DNA of 33,417 nt from Bacteroidales bacterium (GTDB lineage Bacteria; Bacteroidota; Bacteroidia; Bacteroidales; UBA932). The notes under the pieces are model-generated. The model worked only from the letters and a program-made list of their open reading frames with translations. It was not told where the DNA came from and did not search any database. The translations under genes and the position numbers were made by a program. Location: positions 1-33,417 of the forward strand of contig JAUYTB010000341.1 in the NCBI GenBank assembly GCA_030695305.1, read 5' to 3'. Every line of letters begins with the position of its first letter. Within the stretch, counting starts at the first letter, position 1. Positions 7,193 through 14,610 of this stretch are shown piece after piece.

Positions 7193-7534
7193 ATGTATAC
7201 AGTAATCGCTATTATTATTGTCATTGCCAGCATATTGCTTACAATAGTTGTATTGGTTCAGAATTCGAAAGGCGGCGGACTTGCTGCTAACTTTGCATCA
7301 GGAAACCAGACATTCGGCGTACGCCAGACAGCAGACTTCCTTGAAAAAGCCACATGGACTTTAGCTGTTTCGATAATTGTTCTATGCGTTCTTGCAACTG
7401 CATTTGTATCTACAGGAAACACTCAAAAGAGAAATACCATACAGGAGAGGATAGAAAACTCTGCCCCAATACAGGGCCAACCGGAGTTTCCAACCATCCC
7501 TGCACCGGAAACGCCAGCCGGAACACAAGAATAG
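7193..7534 (+). CDS. secG: Preprotein translocase subunit SecG
   Basis: SecG is the small accessory subunit of the SecYEG channel in the inner membrane. The 113-residue protein has two hydrophobic segments (about 3-23 and 55-78) separated by the conserved loop VLVQNSKGGGLAANFASGNQ. The C-terminus is a hydrophilic Pro/Glu-rich tail (PEFPTIPAPETPAGTQE), common in Bacteroidota SecG. It closes the operon that also carries the sigma-54 activator, lptE and the TPR protein, and is followed within 25 bp by a terminator. Confidence 0.95.
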   Translation: MYTVIAIIIVIASILLTIVVLVQNSKGGGLAANFASGNQTFGVRQTADFLEKATWTLAVSIIVLCVLATAFVSTGNTQKRNTIQERIENSAPIQGQPEFPTIPAPETPAGTQE

Positions 7535-7558
7535 CAAAAATTATTCTATCAGTATATC

Positions 7559-7588
7559 AGCTCGTTATGAAAATAACGGGCTTTTTTT
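7559..7588 (+). terminator. Rho-independent terminator after secG
   Basis: A 10-bp stem (agctcgttat / ataacgggct, one G-T wobble) closes on a GAAA tetraloop and is followed by a run of seven T. It ends the sigma-54 activator-lptE-TPR-secG operon. Confidence 0.88.
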
Positions 7589-7634
7589 ATGAAAAAATTA
7601 GTACTATGTGATACAAGGTAATGAAATTTGTATA

Positions 7635-7642
7635 TATATTTG
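7635..7642 (+). promoter_or_regulatory. Candidate -7 box of the PspC/PadR operon
   Basis: TATATTTG matches TAnnTTTG exactly, 38 bp before the ATG at 7681 and directly downstream of the secG terminator. A TTTG at 19-21 nt upstream is missing, so the -33 element is weak or the promoter needs an activator. Confidence 0.45.
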
Positions 7643-7680
7643 CAGTACCAAATTCTATACAAATTTAAATAGGTTAAAAG

Positions 7681-8244
7681 ATGAAAAAAGTAGTTACAGT
7701 AGGACTAGGCGGAAGAACCTTCGTTATTGACGAGGATGCATATCAGAAATTGAGTCTCTATCTTTCGAGATTCAGAGAGAGAACCCGGATGGGTCTTCAG
7801 TCCGGAGATGTTATGGAAGATCTTGAGCAGAGAATAGCAGAGCTCTTTGAGGAGTCTCTCGGTTCTCGTCTTGAGGTTGTAAACATCAATATGGTAAATA
7901 GTATTATCAGTCAGCTTGGAATGCCGGACGGCGAGCCGGTGGAGAGTGATTTTACCGCACCAGCCGATTCAACACCACATGGCACAAACCGTAAACTCTT
8001 CAGAGATCCGGACAATAAGCAGCTGGGCGGTGTATGTAGTGGATTGGCACACTACCTTAATGTTGATGTTGTTTTAATGAGAGTTATTTTTGTAATAGCT
8101 CTATTCATGGGCGGAACAGGTTTTTGGGCATACATTATCTTTTGGATAGTAGCTCCGATGGCCTACACTGCTGCTCAAAAGTGCGAAATGAGAGGTCTGC
8201 CTGTGACAGCAGAGAATCTCAGAAAATTTTCTAATTATAAATAG
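7681..8244 (+). CDS. PspC-domain membrane protein (short paralogue)
   Basis: The 187-residue protein begins with a soluble region (1-80, MKKVVTVGLGGRTFVIDEDA, then EDLEQRIAELFEE). A PspC domain follows at about 103-162: RKLFRDPDNKQLGGVCSGLA, a hydrophobic segment, then FWAYIIFWIVAPMA. PspC proteins are inner-membrane sensors or partners in envelope stress responses (phage-shock systems). The N-terminal region is closely similar to that of the larger PspC protein at 8599, so the two are tandem paralogues with a PadR gene between them. No pspA or pspB is visible nearby. The role in this lineage is an inference from the domain. Confidence 0.88.
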   Translation: MKKVVTVGLGGRTFVIDEDAYQKLSLYLSRFRERTRMGLQSGDVMEDLEQRIAELFEESLGSRLEVVNINMVNSIISQLGMPDGEPVESDFTAPADSTPHGTNRKLFRDPDNKQLGGVCSGLAHYLNVDVVLMRVIFVIALFMGGTGFWAYIIFWIVAPMAYTAAQKCEMRGLPVTAENLRKFSNYK

Positions 8245-8254
8245 TGGAGGGGTT

Positions 8255-8593
8255 ATGAACGAGATTAATACAGATAACATTAAATCGCAAATGCGTAAAG
8301 GTGTTCTGGAGTACTGCATACTCAGCATACTCAGCAACAATGACGCATACGCCTCATCTCTCATTGCAGAGCTCAAGGAGGCGAAGATGATAGTCGTGGA
8401 GGGGACTCTTTATCCTCTATTGACACGACAGAAAAATCAGGGACTGTTAAGCTACAGATGGGAAGAGTCTCAGCAGGGACCTCCCAGAAAATATTATGCA
8501 ATTACAGATAAGGGAAAAGAGCTGCTTGCAGAGATGGATGCAGCATGGAAAGAGATGGTAGAGACACTGGCAGTATTAAGAAATAAAAAATAG
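8255..8593 (+). CDS. PadR-family transcriptional regulator
   Basis: This 112-residue winged-helix protein has the PadR signature: LEYCILSILSNNDAYASSLI (recognition domain), VVEGTLYPLLTRQKNQGLLS (wing), then GPPRKYYAITDKGKELLAEM. PadR proteins are dimeric repressors that usually respond to small molecules or envelope-active drugs. It is preceded by a GGAGG-like sequence (gtggagg) about 6 nt before the ATG, one of the few Shine-Dalgarno-like sites in the window. It is sandwiched by two PspC genes (10-bp and 5-bp gaps), so it most likely regulates this module, possibly by autorepression. Confidence 0.94.
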   Translation: MNEINTDNIKSQMRKGVLEYCILSILSNNDAYASSLIAELKEAKMIVVEGTLYPLLTRQKNQGLLSYRWEESQQGPPRKYYAITDKGKELLAEMDAAWKEMVETLAVLRNKK

Positions 8594-8598
8594 AAAAC

Positions 8599-10167
8599 AT
8601 GAAAAAAGTTGTAAAAGTCAGCATCGGTAATCTTGCCTTCACAGTTGAGGAGGAGGGCTTTCTTCTCATAAAGGGCTACCTTGACGAACTTCACGATTAT
8701 TATGATTCAAATGTAAACGGAGATGAGATAATTGAGGGGATAGAGGAGAGGATGGCAGAGCTCTTTACAGAGAAAAGCGGCTTTGGTTCTGTTGTTACAA
8801 CTGATGTAATCAGAGACGTTATAACAATACTGGGACGTCCGGATGTAATAGTTGAGGAGCAGTCGGAGTACAGGAGTGACTCTTCAGGAGGCACAAGAAG
8901 ATCAGTTCCTAAGAGACTATACAGAAATCCGGAAAATAAGGTACTTGGTGGAGTTTGCAGTGGACTTGCTGCATACACATCTATGGATGTGTCTCTTATA
9001 AGAATCCTGTGTGTTATTCTATTTGTAGGATTCTCTTTCTTGGGTTTTCTTCATGTTGGCAGCGGCTCATTTATGTTTATTGCATACATAATACTCTGGA
9101 TTGTAATTCCGGAGGCAAAAACAGTTGAGCAGAGATGCGCTATGTATGGAGAGCCAATGGATCTCTCAAACATTGAGAGAGACCTGGAGAGAGGTGCAAG
9201 AAAAATTGGCAAAGGAATAAGAAGAGCATCCAGAGAGGGAGCCGAGGTTATGGGCGGTTTTGCACGTGTACTCTCAAAGGCAGTATCAATATTTTTGATT
9301 GCCATATCCCTTATTGCTATCACATCTCTATCATTCCTGTTTCTTGGAATAGAGGTGTTCAAGGGGATTATTCCTATTGATCTTATGGATTATGTAGCTC
9401 TTGGTATAGAGAACACATTGTATCTTAAGCTGGCATTCCTGGGAGTTATATTTCTACCTCTGTTTGGTATGCTTTACGGAGGCGTACAGCTACTTTTTGG
9501 CTTTCGCCCACCACGTATCAGACCAGGTTTGATAATATTTCTGCTTTGGTTACTCTCACTTCTCTCATTTGGGTTCCTTGCAGTAAAATCTTCCAGACCT
9601 TTCTGGGATGAGGAGTCTGCATCAGCAGAGAAAGCTCTGACAACCAACTCCGACACAATTTATGTTAAGTTTGCTTCAGCCACACCGCCCCCGATTTCCA
9701 GAATAATGCTAGAAGCAGGATACTCAAATTACACACTCTTTTGGATGGATCAAGATGAGCAGGGGGGTAACATTGTTGTGTTTCCGGAGCTCAAGATTGT
9801 TAGACAGAGCGCTTCTGAGATTTCAAGAATCAGATACAGAACACGTGCGTTTGGTCACGACTATACCGAATCTATGCTCAAGGCCAGAAATACACTTCCG
9901 GGATTTGAGATTCAGGATTCGTTAATAACAATAGGCTCTGCTGTTTACAGTAAAGATAATAAGTGGGATGGAACGACGCAAAACATAACTCTTTATATAC
10001 CGGAAGGTGTGCAAGTTATAGTGAAAGAGCCATTTGAGCACGATTTTAAGACAAGAACCAGAAAGGAGTGGTTTTTTAACAACAAAGATTTTATGCGCAG
10101 AGATTGGGAGAGAAGTGTATACAGGAGCAGGGACTGGAGAAGATGGGATAAATACAATAACAGATAG
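8599..10167 (+). CDS. PspC-domain multi-pass membrane protein with C-terminal adhesin-like domain
   Basis: The 522-residue protein repeats the layout of the short paralogue: N-terminal region (1-85, MKKVVKVSIGNLAFTVEEEG, IEERMAELFTEK) and PspC domain (about 105-175, RLYRNPENKVLGGVCSGLAA). It then adds three further hydrophobic segments (about 222-250, 265-290 and 305-328). A C-terminal extracytoplasmic region of about 190 residues begins near FWDEESASAEKALTT. This region is rich in beta-strand patterns and ends in a basic tail (RRDWERSVYRSRDWRRWDKY). Such C-terminal parts in PspC fusions are often LiaF/DUF4097-like; here I infer that from pattern only. It ends the PspC-PadR-PspC operon before a strong terminator. 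Confidence 0.86.
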   Translation: MKKVVKVSIGNLAFTVEEEGFLLIKGYLDELHDYYDSNVNGDEIIEGIEERMAELFTEKSGFGSVVTTDVIRDVITILGRPDVIVEEQSEYRSDSSGGTRRSVPKRLYRNPENKVLGGVCSGLAAYTSMDVSLIRILCVILFVGFSFLGFLHVGSGSFMFIAYIILWIVIPEAKTVEQRCAMYGEPMDLSNIERDLERGARKIGKGIRRASREGAEVMGGFARVLSKAVSIFLIAISLIAITSLSFLFLGIEVFKGIIPIDLMDYVALGIENTLYLKLAFLGVIFLPLFGMLYGGVQLLFGFRPPRIRPGLIIFLLWLLSLLSFGFLAVKSSRPFWDEESASAEKALTTNSDTIYVKFASATPPPISRIMLEAGYSNYTLFWMDQDEQGGNIVVFPELKIVRQSASEISRIRYRTRAFGHDYTESMLKARNTLPGFEIQDSLITIGSAVYSKDNKWDGTTQNITLYIPEGVQVIVKEPFEHDFKTRTRKEWFFNNKDFMRRDWERSVYRSRDWRRWDKYNNR

Positions 10168-10176
10168 ATGAAAAGA

Positions 10177-10210
10177 GCTCTCTGTTCCACCGAAACAGAG
10201 AGCCCTTTTT
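10177..10210 (+). terminator. Rho-independent terminator after the large PspC gene
   Basis: A perfect 10-bp stem (gctctctgtt / aacagagagc) with a short loop is followed by cc and T5. It lies 10 bp after the stop at 10167 and 18 bp before the end of the convergent kbl gene, so it probably serves the plus-strand operon. Confidence 0.82.
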
Positions 10211-10227
10211 ATATTGACAATATCTCG

Positions 10228-11418
10228 TTATTTAATTACACCCAGCTCTTTACCAACTTTTGTAAAGGCAGCAACACATTTATCCAGGTGCTCTGTCTCG
10301 TGACCGGCACTTATCTGAACGCGGATCCTTGCCTGATCTTTTGGAACCACAGGAAAATAGAATCCAATAACATAAATTCCCTCTTCCAGCATTTTTGCTG
10401 CAACATTTTGAGAGAGTTTTGCGTCATATAGCATTACAGCACAAATTGCAGACTGGGTTGGCTTAATATCAAACCCGGCAGCAACCATCTTCTCAACAAA
10501 ATATTTTGTGTTTTTGTGGAGTTTGTCCTGAAGATCGTTGTTCTTTGACATCATATCAAACATTGCGCTGCCTGCGGCGGCTACCATTGGAGGAATAGAG
10601 TTGGAGAAGAGGTATGGTCTGGAACGCTGACGCAGCATCTCAATAATCTCTTTTTTTCCTGTGGTAAATCCACCTATTGCTCCTCCGAATGCCTTTCCAA
10701 GAGTTCCGGTGATAATCTCAATCTTTCCCTTAAGATCAAAGAGTTCGGTTGTTCCGCGACCGCTCTCACCCACAACTCCGGCAGAGTGTGATTCATCAAC
10801 CATAACCATTGCATTGTATTTACCTGCAAGCTCATAGATTTTGTCTAGCGGGGCGACGTTTCCATCCATAGAGAAGACGCCATCTGTTACTATTAGGCGA
10901 AACCTCTGTGCTTGTGCAACTTTAAGGCAGTTCTCAAGCTCCTCCATGTTTGCATTGGCATAGCGGTATCTCTGTGCTTTGCAGAGTCTTACGCCGTCTA
11001 TGATAGATGCGTGATTGAGTGAATCAGATATAATAGCATCCTCTTCTCCCAACAGTGGCTCAAAAACGCCTCCGTTGGCATCAAAACAGGCGGCATAGAG
11101 TATAGTATCCTCGGTTCCAAAAAACTCTGCAATTCTCTTCTCAAGCTCCAGATGCAGATCCTGAGTTCCGCAAATAAAGCGAACACTGGACATTCCGAAT
11201 CCGTGACTCTTTAGAGCAGCAGCAGCAGCATCTGCAAGAACAGGACTGTTTGACAGCCCCAGATAGTTGTTTGCACAAAAGTTGAGAACCTCCTGTCCGG
11301 AGTCTATCTTAATCTTTGCCTGTTGAGGAGTAACAATCACTCTCTCTTTCTTATAGAGACCGGCCTCTACAATATTATTAATCTCATTTTGCAGGTACTC
11401 TTTAAAATTCTTATACAT
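10228..11418 (-). CDS. kbl: Glycine C-acetyltransferase (2-amino-3-ketobutyrate CoA ligase)
   Basis: This PLP enzyme of the alpha-oxoamine synthase family cleaves 2-amino-3-oxobutanoate with CoA to glycine and acetyl-CoA in threonine breakdown. The 396-residue length is standard. Key features are NFCANNYLGL (46-55), the substrate region SDSLNHASIIDG (131-142), VDESHSAGVVG with Asp208 and His211, and the PLP-lysine motif TGTLGKAFGG with Lys242. The N-terminus MYKNFKEYLQNEINNIVEAG is typical of Kbl rather than of BioF or Spt. No threonine dehydrogenase gene is visible in the window. A -7-like box lies 37 bp upstream of the ATG. Confidence 0.95.
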   Translation of the reverse strand: MYKNFKEYLQNEINNIVEAGLYKKERVIVTPQQAKIKIDSGQEVLNFCANNYLGLSNSPVLADAAAAALKSHGFGMSSVRFICGTQDLHLELEKRIAEFFGTEDTILYAACFDANGGVFEPLLGEEDAIISDSLNHASIIDGVRLCKAQRYRYANANMEELENCLKVAQAQRFRLIVTDGVFSMDGNVAPLDKIYELAGKYNAMVMVDESHSAGVVGESGRGTTELFDLKGKIEIITGTLGKAFGGAIGGFTTGKKEIIEMLRQRSRPYLFSNSIPPMVAAAGSAMFDMMSKNNDLQDKLHKNTKYFVEKMVAAGFDIKPTQSAICAVMLYDAKLSQNVAAKMLEEGIYVIGFYFPVVPKDQARIRVQISAGHETEHLDKCVAAFTKVGKELGVIK

Positions 11419-11454
11419 ATTTATAAGGTTTAATATTTTTTTAACAAGTTATTA

Positions 11455-11487
11455 CAAATTTAGCAAGTAAATAATATTTATGGCATA
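11455..11487 (-). promoter_or_regulatory. Candidate promoter of kbl
   Basis: On the minus strand TAAATTTG (11455-11462) matches TAnnTTTG exactly. The -33 box is TATG (11484-11487), 21 nt upstream, a 3 of 4 match to TTTG. The leader would be about 35 nt. Confidence 0.5.
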
Positions 11488-11490
11488 AAA

Positions 11491-11515
11491 TTTGAAAACT
11501 ATTTACGTTTTCAAA
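11491..11515. promoter_or_regulatory. Candidate TetR operator (9-bp perfect inverted repeat, N7)
   Basis: TTTGAAAAC (11491-11499) and GTTTTCAAA (11507-11515) are exact reverse complements separated by 7 bp; the symmetry extends further outward after one mismatch. The site lies 47 bp before the TetR ATG and just upstream of a weak -7-like TAAATTGT (11529-11536). Size, symmetry and place are those expected of an autoregulatory TetR-family operator. It also borders the -33 region of kbl. Confidence 0.6.
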
Positions 11516-11561
11516 GTTTCCGGCGTTTTAAATTGTACCGGATTCAGCAAATTCTACAAGT

Positions 11562-12170
11562 ATGGATATAAAGACAATGATATTGGAGAACTCTATGGAG
11601 TTGTTTCTTCACAGAGGTTGCAAAGCGGTGACAATGGATGATATAGCAAAAGAGAACGGCATCTCAAAAAAGACACTTTACGAGCTTTTTAAAGATAAGT
11701 CCGATCTTTTAGAGCAGTGTATTGACTTTTTGCATTGTCAAATGATTAAATATTCCAATGATATGGAGGAGGAGTCAGATAATGTGATGTCACTCCTCTT
11801 TAAAATTCACCAGACACAGTCCGATGTGATAATTAATCTTAAAAGAAATTTTTTTACCGAACTAAAAAGGTACTACTATACAATATATAAGCAGACTGTT
11901 GAGAAGTTTATGAAGTACCATATGGAGAGGACTCGGGTGTATCTCGCCAAAGGACAGAGAGAGGGGCTGATTATAGAGAACATAGATACAGAGCTTGTAT
12001 CAAAGATTATTATTGAGATCTCAAATTTACTTGAAGAGTCGGAGCTCTTCTCATTTAAGATGCACTCCAGAAAAGAGCTCTTTGCAGAGGTTGTAATCCT
12101 CTATTTTAGAGGGATAGCAACAGAAAAGGGGAGAGAGATAATTGATGAATATATTACTAAAACAAATTAA
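11562..12170 (+). CDS. TetR/AcrR-family transcriptional regulator
   Basis: The 202-residue protein has the N-terminal TetR helix-turn-helix (about residues 1-50): ILENSMELFLHRGCKAVTMD, then IAKENGISKKTLYELFKDKS. The rest is a helical ligand-binding and dimerisation domain of normal length. It is the first gene of an operon with the outer-membrane channel, adaptor and RND pump (11-bp gap to the channel gene), the classic arrangement for a local repressor of drug efflux released by a pump substrate. A palindromic candidate operator sits directly upstream. The inducer cannot be read from the sequence. Confidence 0.94.
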   Translation: MDIKTMILENSMELFLHRGCKAVTMDDIAKENGISKKTLYELFKDKSDLLEQCIDFLHCQMIKYSNDMEEESDNVMSLLFKIHQTQSDVIINLKRNFFTELKRYYYTIYKQTVEKFMKYHMERTRVYLAKGQREGLIIENIDTELVSKIIIEISNLLEESELFSFKMHSRKELFAEVVILYFRGIATEKGREIIDEYITKTN

Positions 12171-12181
12171 TAAAGAAGTTT

Positions 12182-13528
12182 ATGAAATTCCGTACAAAAG
12201 TCAAAGTGGTTGTTACGCTTTTTGCAGTTATACTGGCTATTGGAACAGCCAAAGCTCAACAGCCGGTTATGGAAAATCTGCATCTTACCTTGGAGAGGGC
12301 ATTAGAGATAGCTCTAGACCAAAATCTGAGTGTTAAGATAGCAGATGAAGAGATTAAAAGGGTAGATTGGATTAAACAGGAGAACTGGTATACACTGTTC
12401 CCTTCACTATCTGCCAATGCTCAGTACACTAACAACATCCTGAAGCCGGTCTTCTTCTCCGACTTCTTCCCCGGAGGAAAGATGGAGATAGGATCTACAA
12501 ACAGCTATGCAGTAACAGGAACTATGCAGCTGCCAATCTTCTCATTGGCGATATTCAAGAATATCCAGATGTCCGAGATTGAGATGAAGTCTGCACTTGA
12601 ATCTCTAAGGAGCACTAAAATTGACCTTATAGCACAAGTAAAGAACTCTTTTTATGGGGTCTTAATGCTGGAGAAGTCACTAAAGGTACTTGAGGATAGC
12701 TATAAAAATGCAAGAGAGACTGCAGATAATATTAAGAAAACGTATGAGAACGGTTTGGCATCAGAATATGATATGATAAGATCGGATGTCTCCGTAAGAA
12801 ATATTCTGCCCTCTATCACTCAGGCGAAGAGTGGTCTTGAACTCTCAAAGATGCAGCTTAAAGTTCTCCTCTCCATTGACCTCAACACACCTGTAGTATT
12901 AGAAGGGTCTATATCTCAGATGGAGAGTCAGATAGGAACACCCCCTTCTGCGACAGAACTTTCACTTGAGAACAATAGCAGCATAAGGAGTATGGATATC
13001 CAGATGGAGAGAGTAGATAAAAGCATAGAGCTTATTCGTTCTCAGAGATTGCCTTCATTAGCGGGGTTTGCCAACTACCAGCTACAGATGCAGAGCGAAG
13101 ATTTTACCTTTGGAAACAGATGGACAAACTCTGTAGCTGTAGGGCTTGCTATTCAGATACCTATCTTTAATAAGATGTCTTACACACTAAAGGAGAGACA
13201 GACACAGGTGGTTGCAAGACAGCTTCAGATGCAGAGAGAGCAGCTGGAGAACAATCTGAGTATTGCCCTTGTCAACTCTATTAATGAGATGAATCGTGCA
13301 CAAGTGCAGCTGATATCAGATAAAGAGGCGGTTCGTCAGGCGCAAAAGGGTTATGAGATCTCAAAGGTTAGATACAATACCGGTGCCGGGACACTCCTTG
13401 AGCTAAACGATTCAGAGGTTGCCCTAACAAGAAGCAGACTAAATTTTTACCAGACCATCTATGACTATATTAAGGCAAAGAACGATTTTGAGAAGGTGTC
13501 AGGGGATGACAAATTGATAAACAAATAA
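12182..13528 (+). CDS. TolC-family outer-membrane efflux channel
   Basis: The 448-residue product has a cleavable signal peptide ending near AKAQ (about residue 26). The TolC-type repeat opening LTLERALEIALDQNLSVKIADEEI follows, and alternating strand and long-helix segments occur twice, as expected for the duplicated TolC fold. The second half contains the recurring coiled-coil pattern and ends in GAGTLLELNDSEVALTRSRL, a conserved C-terminal motif. It would form the trimeric outer-membrane duct of the pump encoded by the next two genes. It is preceded by tetR (11 bp) and followed by the adaptor (43 bp). Confidence 0.95.
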   Translation: MKFRTKVKVVVTLFAVILAIGTAKAQQPVMENLHLTLERALEIALDQNLSVKIADEEIKRVDWIKQENWYTLFPSLSANAQYTNNILKPVFFSDFFPGGKMEIGSTNSYAVTGTMQLPIFSLAIFKNIQMSEIEMKSALESLRSTKIDLIAQVKNSFYGVLMLEKSLKVLEDSYKNARETADNIKKTYENGLASEYDMIRSDVSVRNILPSITQAKSGLELSKMQLKVLLSIDLNTPVVLEGSISQMESQIGTPPSATELSLENNSSIRSMDIQMERVDKSIELIRSQRLPSLAGFANYQLQMQSEDFTFGNRWTNSVAVGLAIQIPIFNKMSYTLKERQTQVVARQLQMQREQLENNLSIALVNSINEMNRAQVQLISDKEAVRQAQKGYEISKVRYNTGAGTLLELNDSEVALTRSRLNFYQTIYDYIKAKNDFEKVSGDDKLINK

Positions 13529-13571
13529 TAAGAAAATTGAAATATTAAACTGAAATAATTTTAACTCAAAA

Positions 13572-14594
13572 ATGAAAAAGATAACATTAATGCTTCTGTT
13601 AGTTACTCTTTTGGTTGCTGCATGTACCGGTGACGAGTCGGGAGAGACAGCCCAAAAAGAGTATCAGGTTAAAGTTGCCACAATAGAGAGGGCAATTGTA
13701 AGACAAGACTTTGAATTCACCGGAAACATCGAGCCGATGTATAAGAATAATATATCCAGCTCTGCAGCTCAAAGAATAGAGAAGGTATATGCCGAGGTTG
13801 GTACAAGGGTAAAGAGGGGCCAGCTCCTTGTAGAGATGGAGAACATCAACTACGCCTCAGCCAGGATTCAGTTAGAGAACCTAAAGCTGGATCTCTCCAG
13901 AATTGAGGCCCTATACAGAGCCGGAGGAGTGGCAGAGCAACAGTACGATCAGATTAAAACACAGGTAAAAATCTCAGAAGAGAGTCTGGCAAATTTGGCT
14001 AAGAACACAAGGCTGCTATCACCAATAGACGGTATTGTGGTTCAGAAGAATTTTGACAGTGGCGATCTTGCCACAGGGATGCCAATTCTTGTGGTTATGC
14101 AGATGCAGCCGGTAAAAATTCTTATCAACATCTCAGAGGAGTATTTTCCTCAGGTCAAGAGTGGTACACCTGTAGAGGTCTCACTTGATATATACCCTGA
14201 GAAGAGATTTAAAGGAAGTGTGATGCTTGTTCACCCGGTAGTGGATCCAAATACAAGAACATTTGTGGCAGAGGTGAGGATCAACAATCCGGCACTGGAG
14301 ATTCGTCCGGGTATGTTTGCAAGGGCAAGGGTAGATTTTGGCACAAAGGAGAGAGTTGTGGTTCCGGACAGAGCTGTAGTTAAGCAGTCGGGAACGAATG
14401 ACAAGTATGTATATGTGCTGGATGGCGATGTTGTTCACTTTACAAAAGTGGAACTTGGAAGAAGGATTGGACCTATATATGAGGTTTTTAGCGGTATTGA
14501 GGCAGGAGACAAGGTGGTTATTGCCGGGAACAGCTCACTCAAAGACAAGGCAACCGTTAAGGTTGTTGAATCTGCTCTCGATTTAACTCTATAA
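13572..14594 (+). CDS. RND efflux periplasmic adaptor (membrane fusion protein), lipoprotein
   Basis: This is a 340-residue adaptor of the HlyD/AcrA type. The signal peptide ends in a lipobox at Cys18 (LLVAAC), so it is anchored by lipid in the periplasm. The lipoyl halves are recognisable around NISSSAAQRIEKVYAEVGTR and LLSPIDGIVVQKNFDSGDLA; the intervening helical hairpin (about 95-150) is short. The beta-barrel part is KILINISEEYFPQVKSGTPV through NPALEIRPGMFARARVDFG. It bridges the RND pump encoded 16 bp downstream and the channel encoded upstream. The short hairpin is typical of Bacteroidota adaptors. Confidence 0.95.
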   Translation: MKKITLMLLLVTLLVAACTGDESGETAQKEYQVKVATIERAIVRQDFEFTGNIEPMYKNNISSSAAQRIEKVYAEVGTRVKRGQLLVEMENINYASARIQLENLKLDLSRIEALYRAGGVAEQQYDQIKTQVKISEESLANLAKNTRLLSPIDGIVVQKNFDSGDLATGMPILVVMQMQPVKILINISEEYFPQVKSGTPVEVSLDIYPEKRFKGSVMLVHPVVDPNTRTFVAEVRINNPALEIRPGMFARARVDFGTKERVVVPDRAVVKQSGTNDKYVYVLDGDVVHFTKVELGRRIGPIYEVFSGIEAGDKVVIAGNSSLKDKATVKVVESALDLTL

Positions 14595-14610
14595 AAACGG
14601 AGACTCAATT

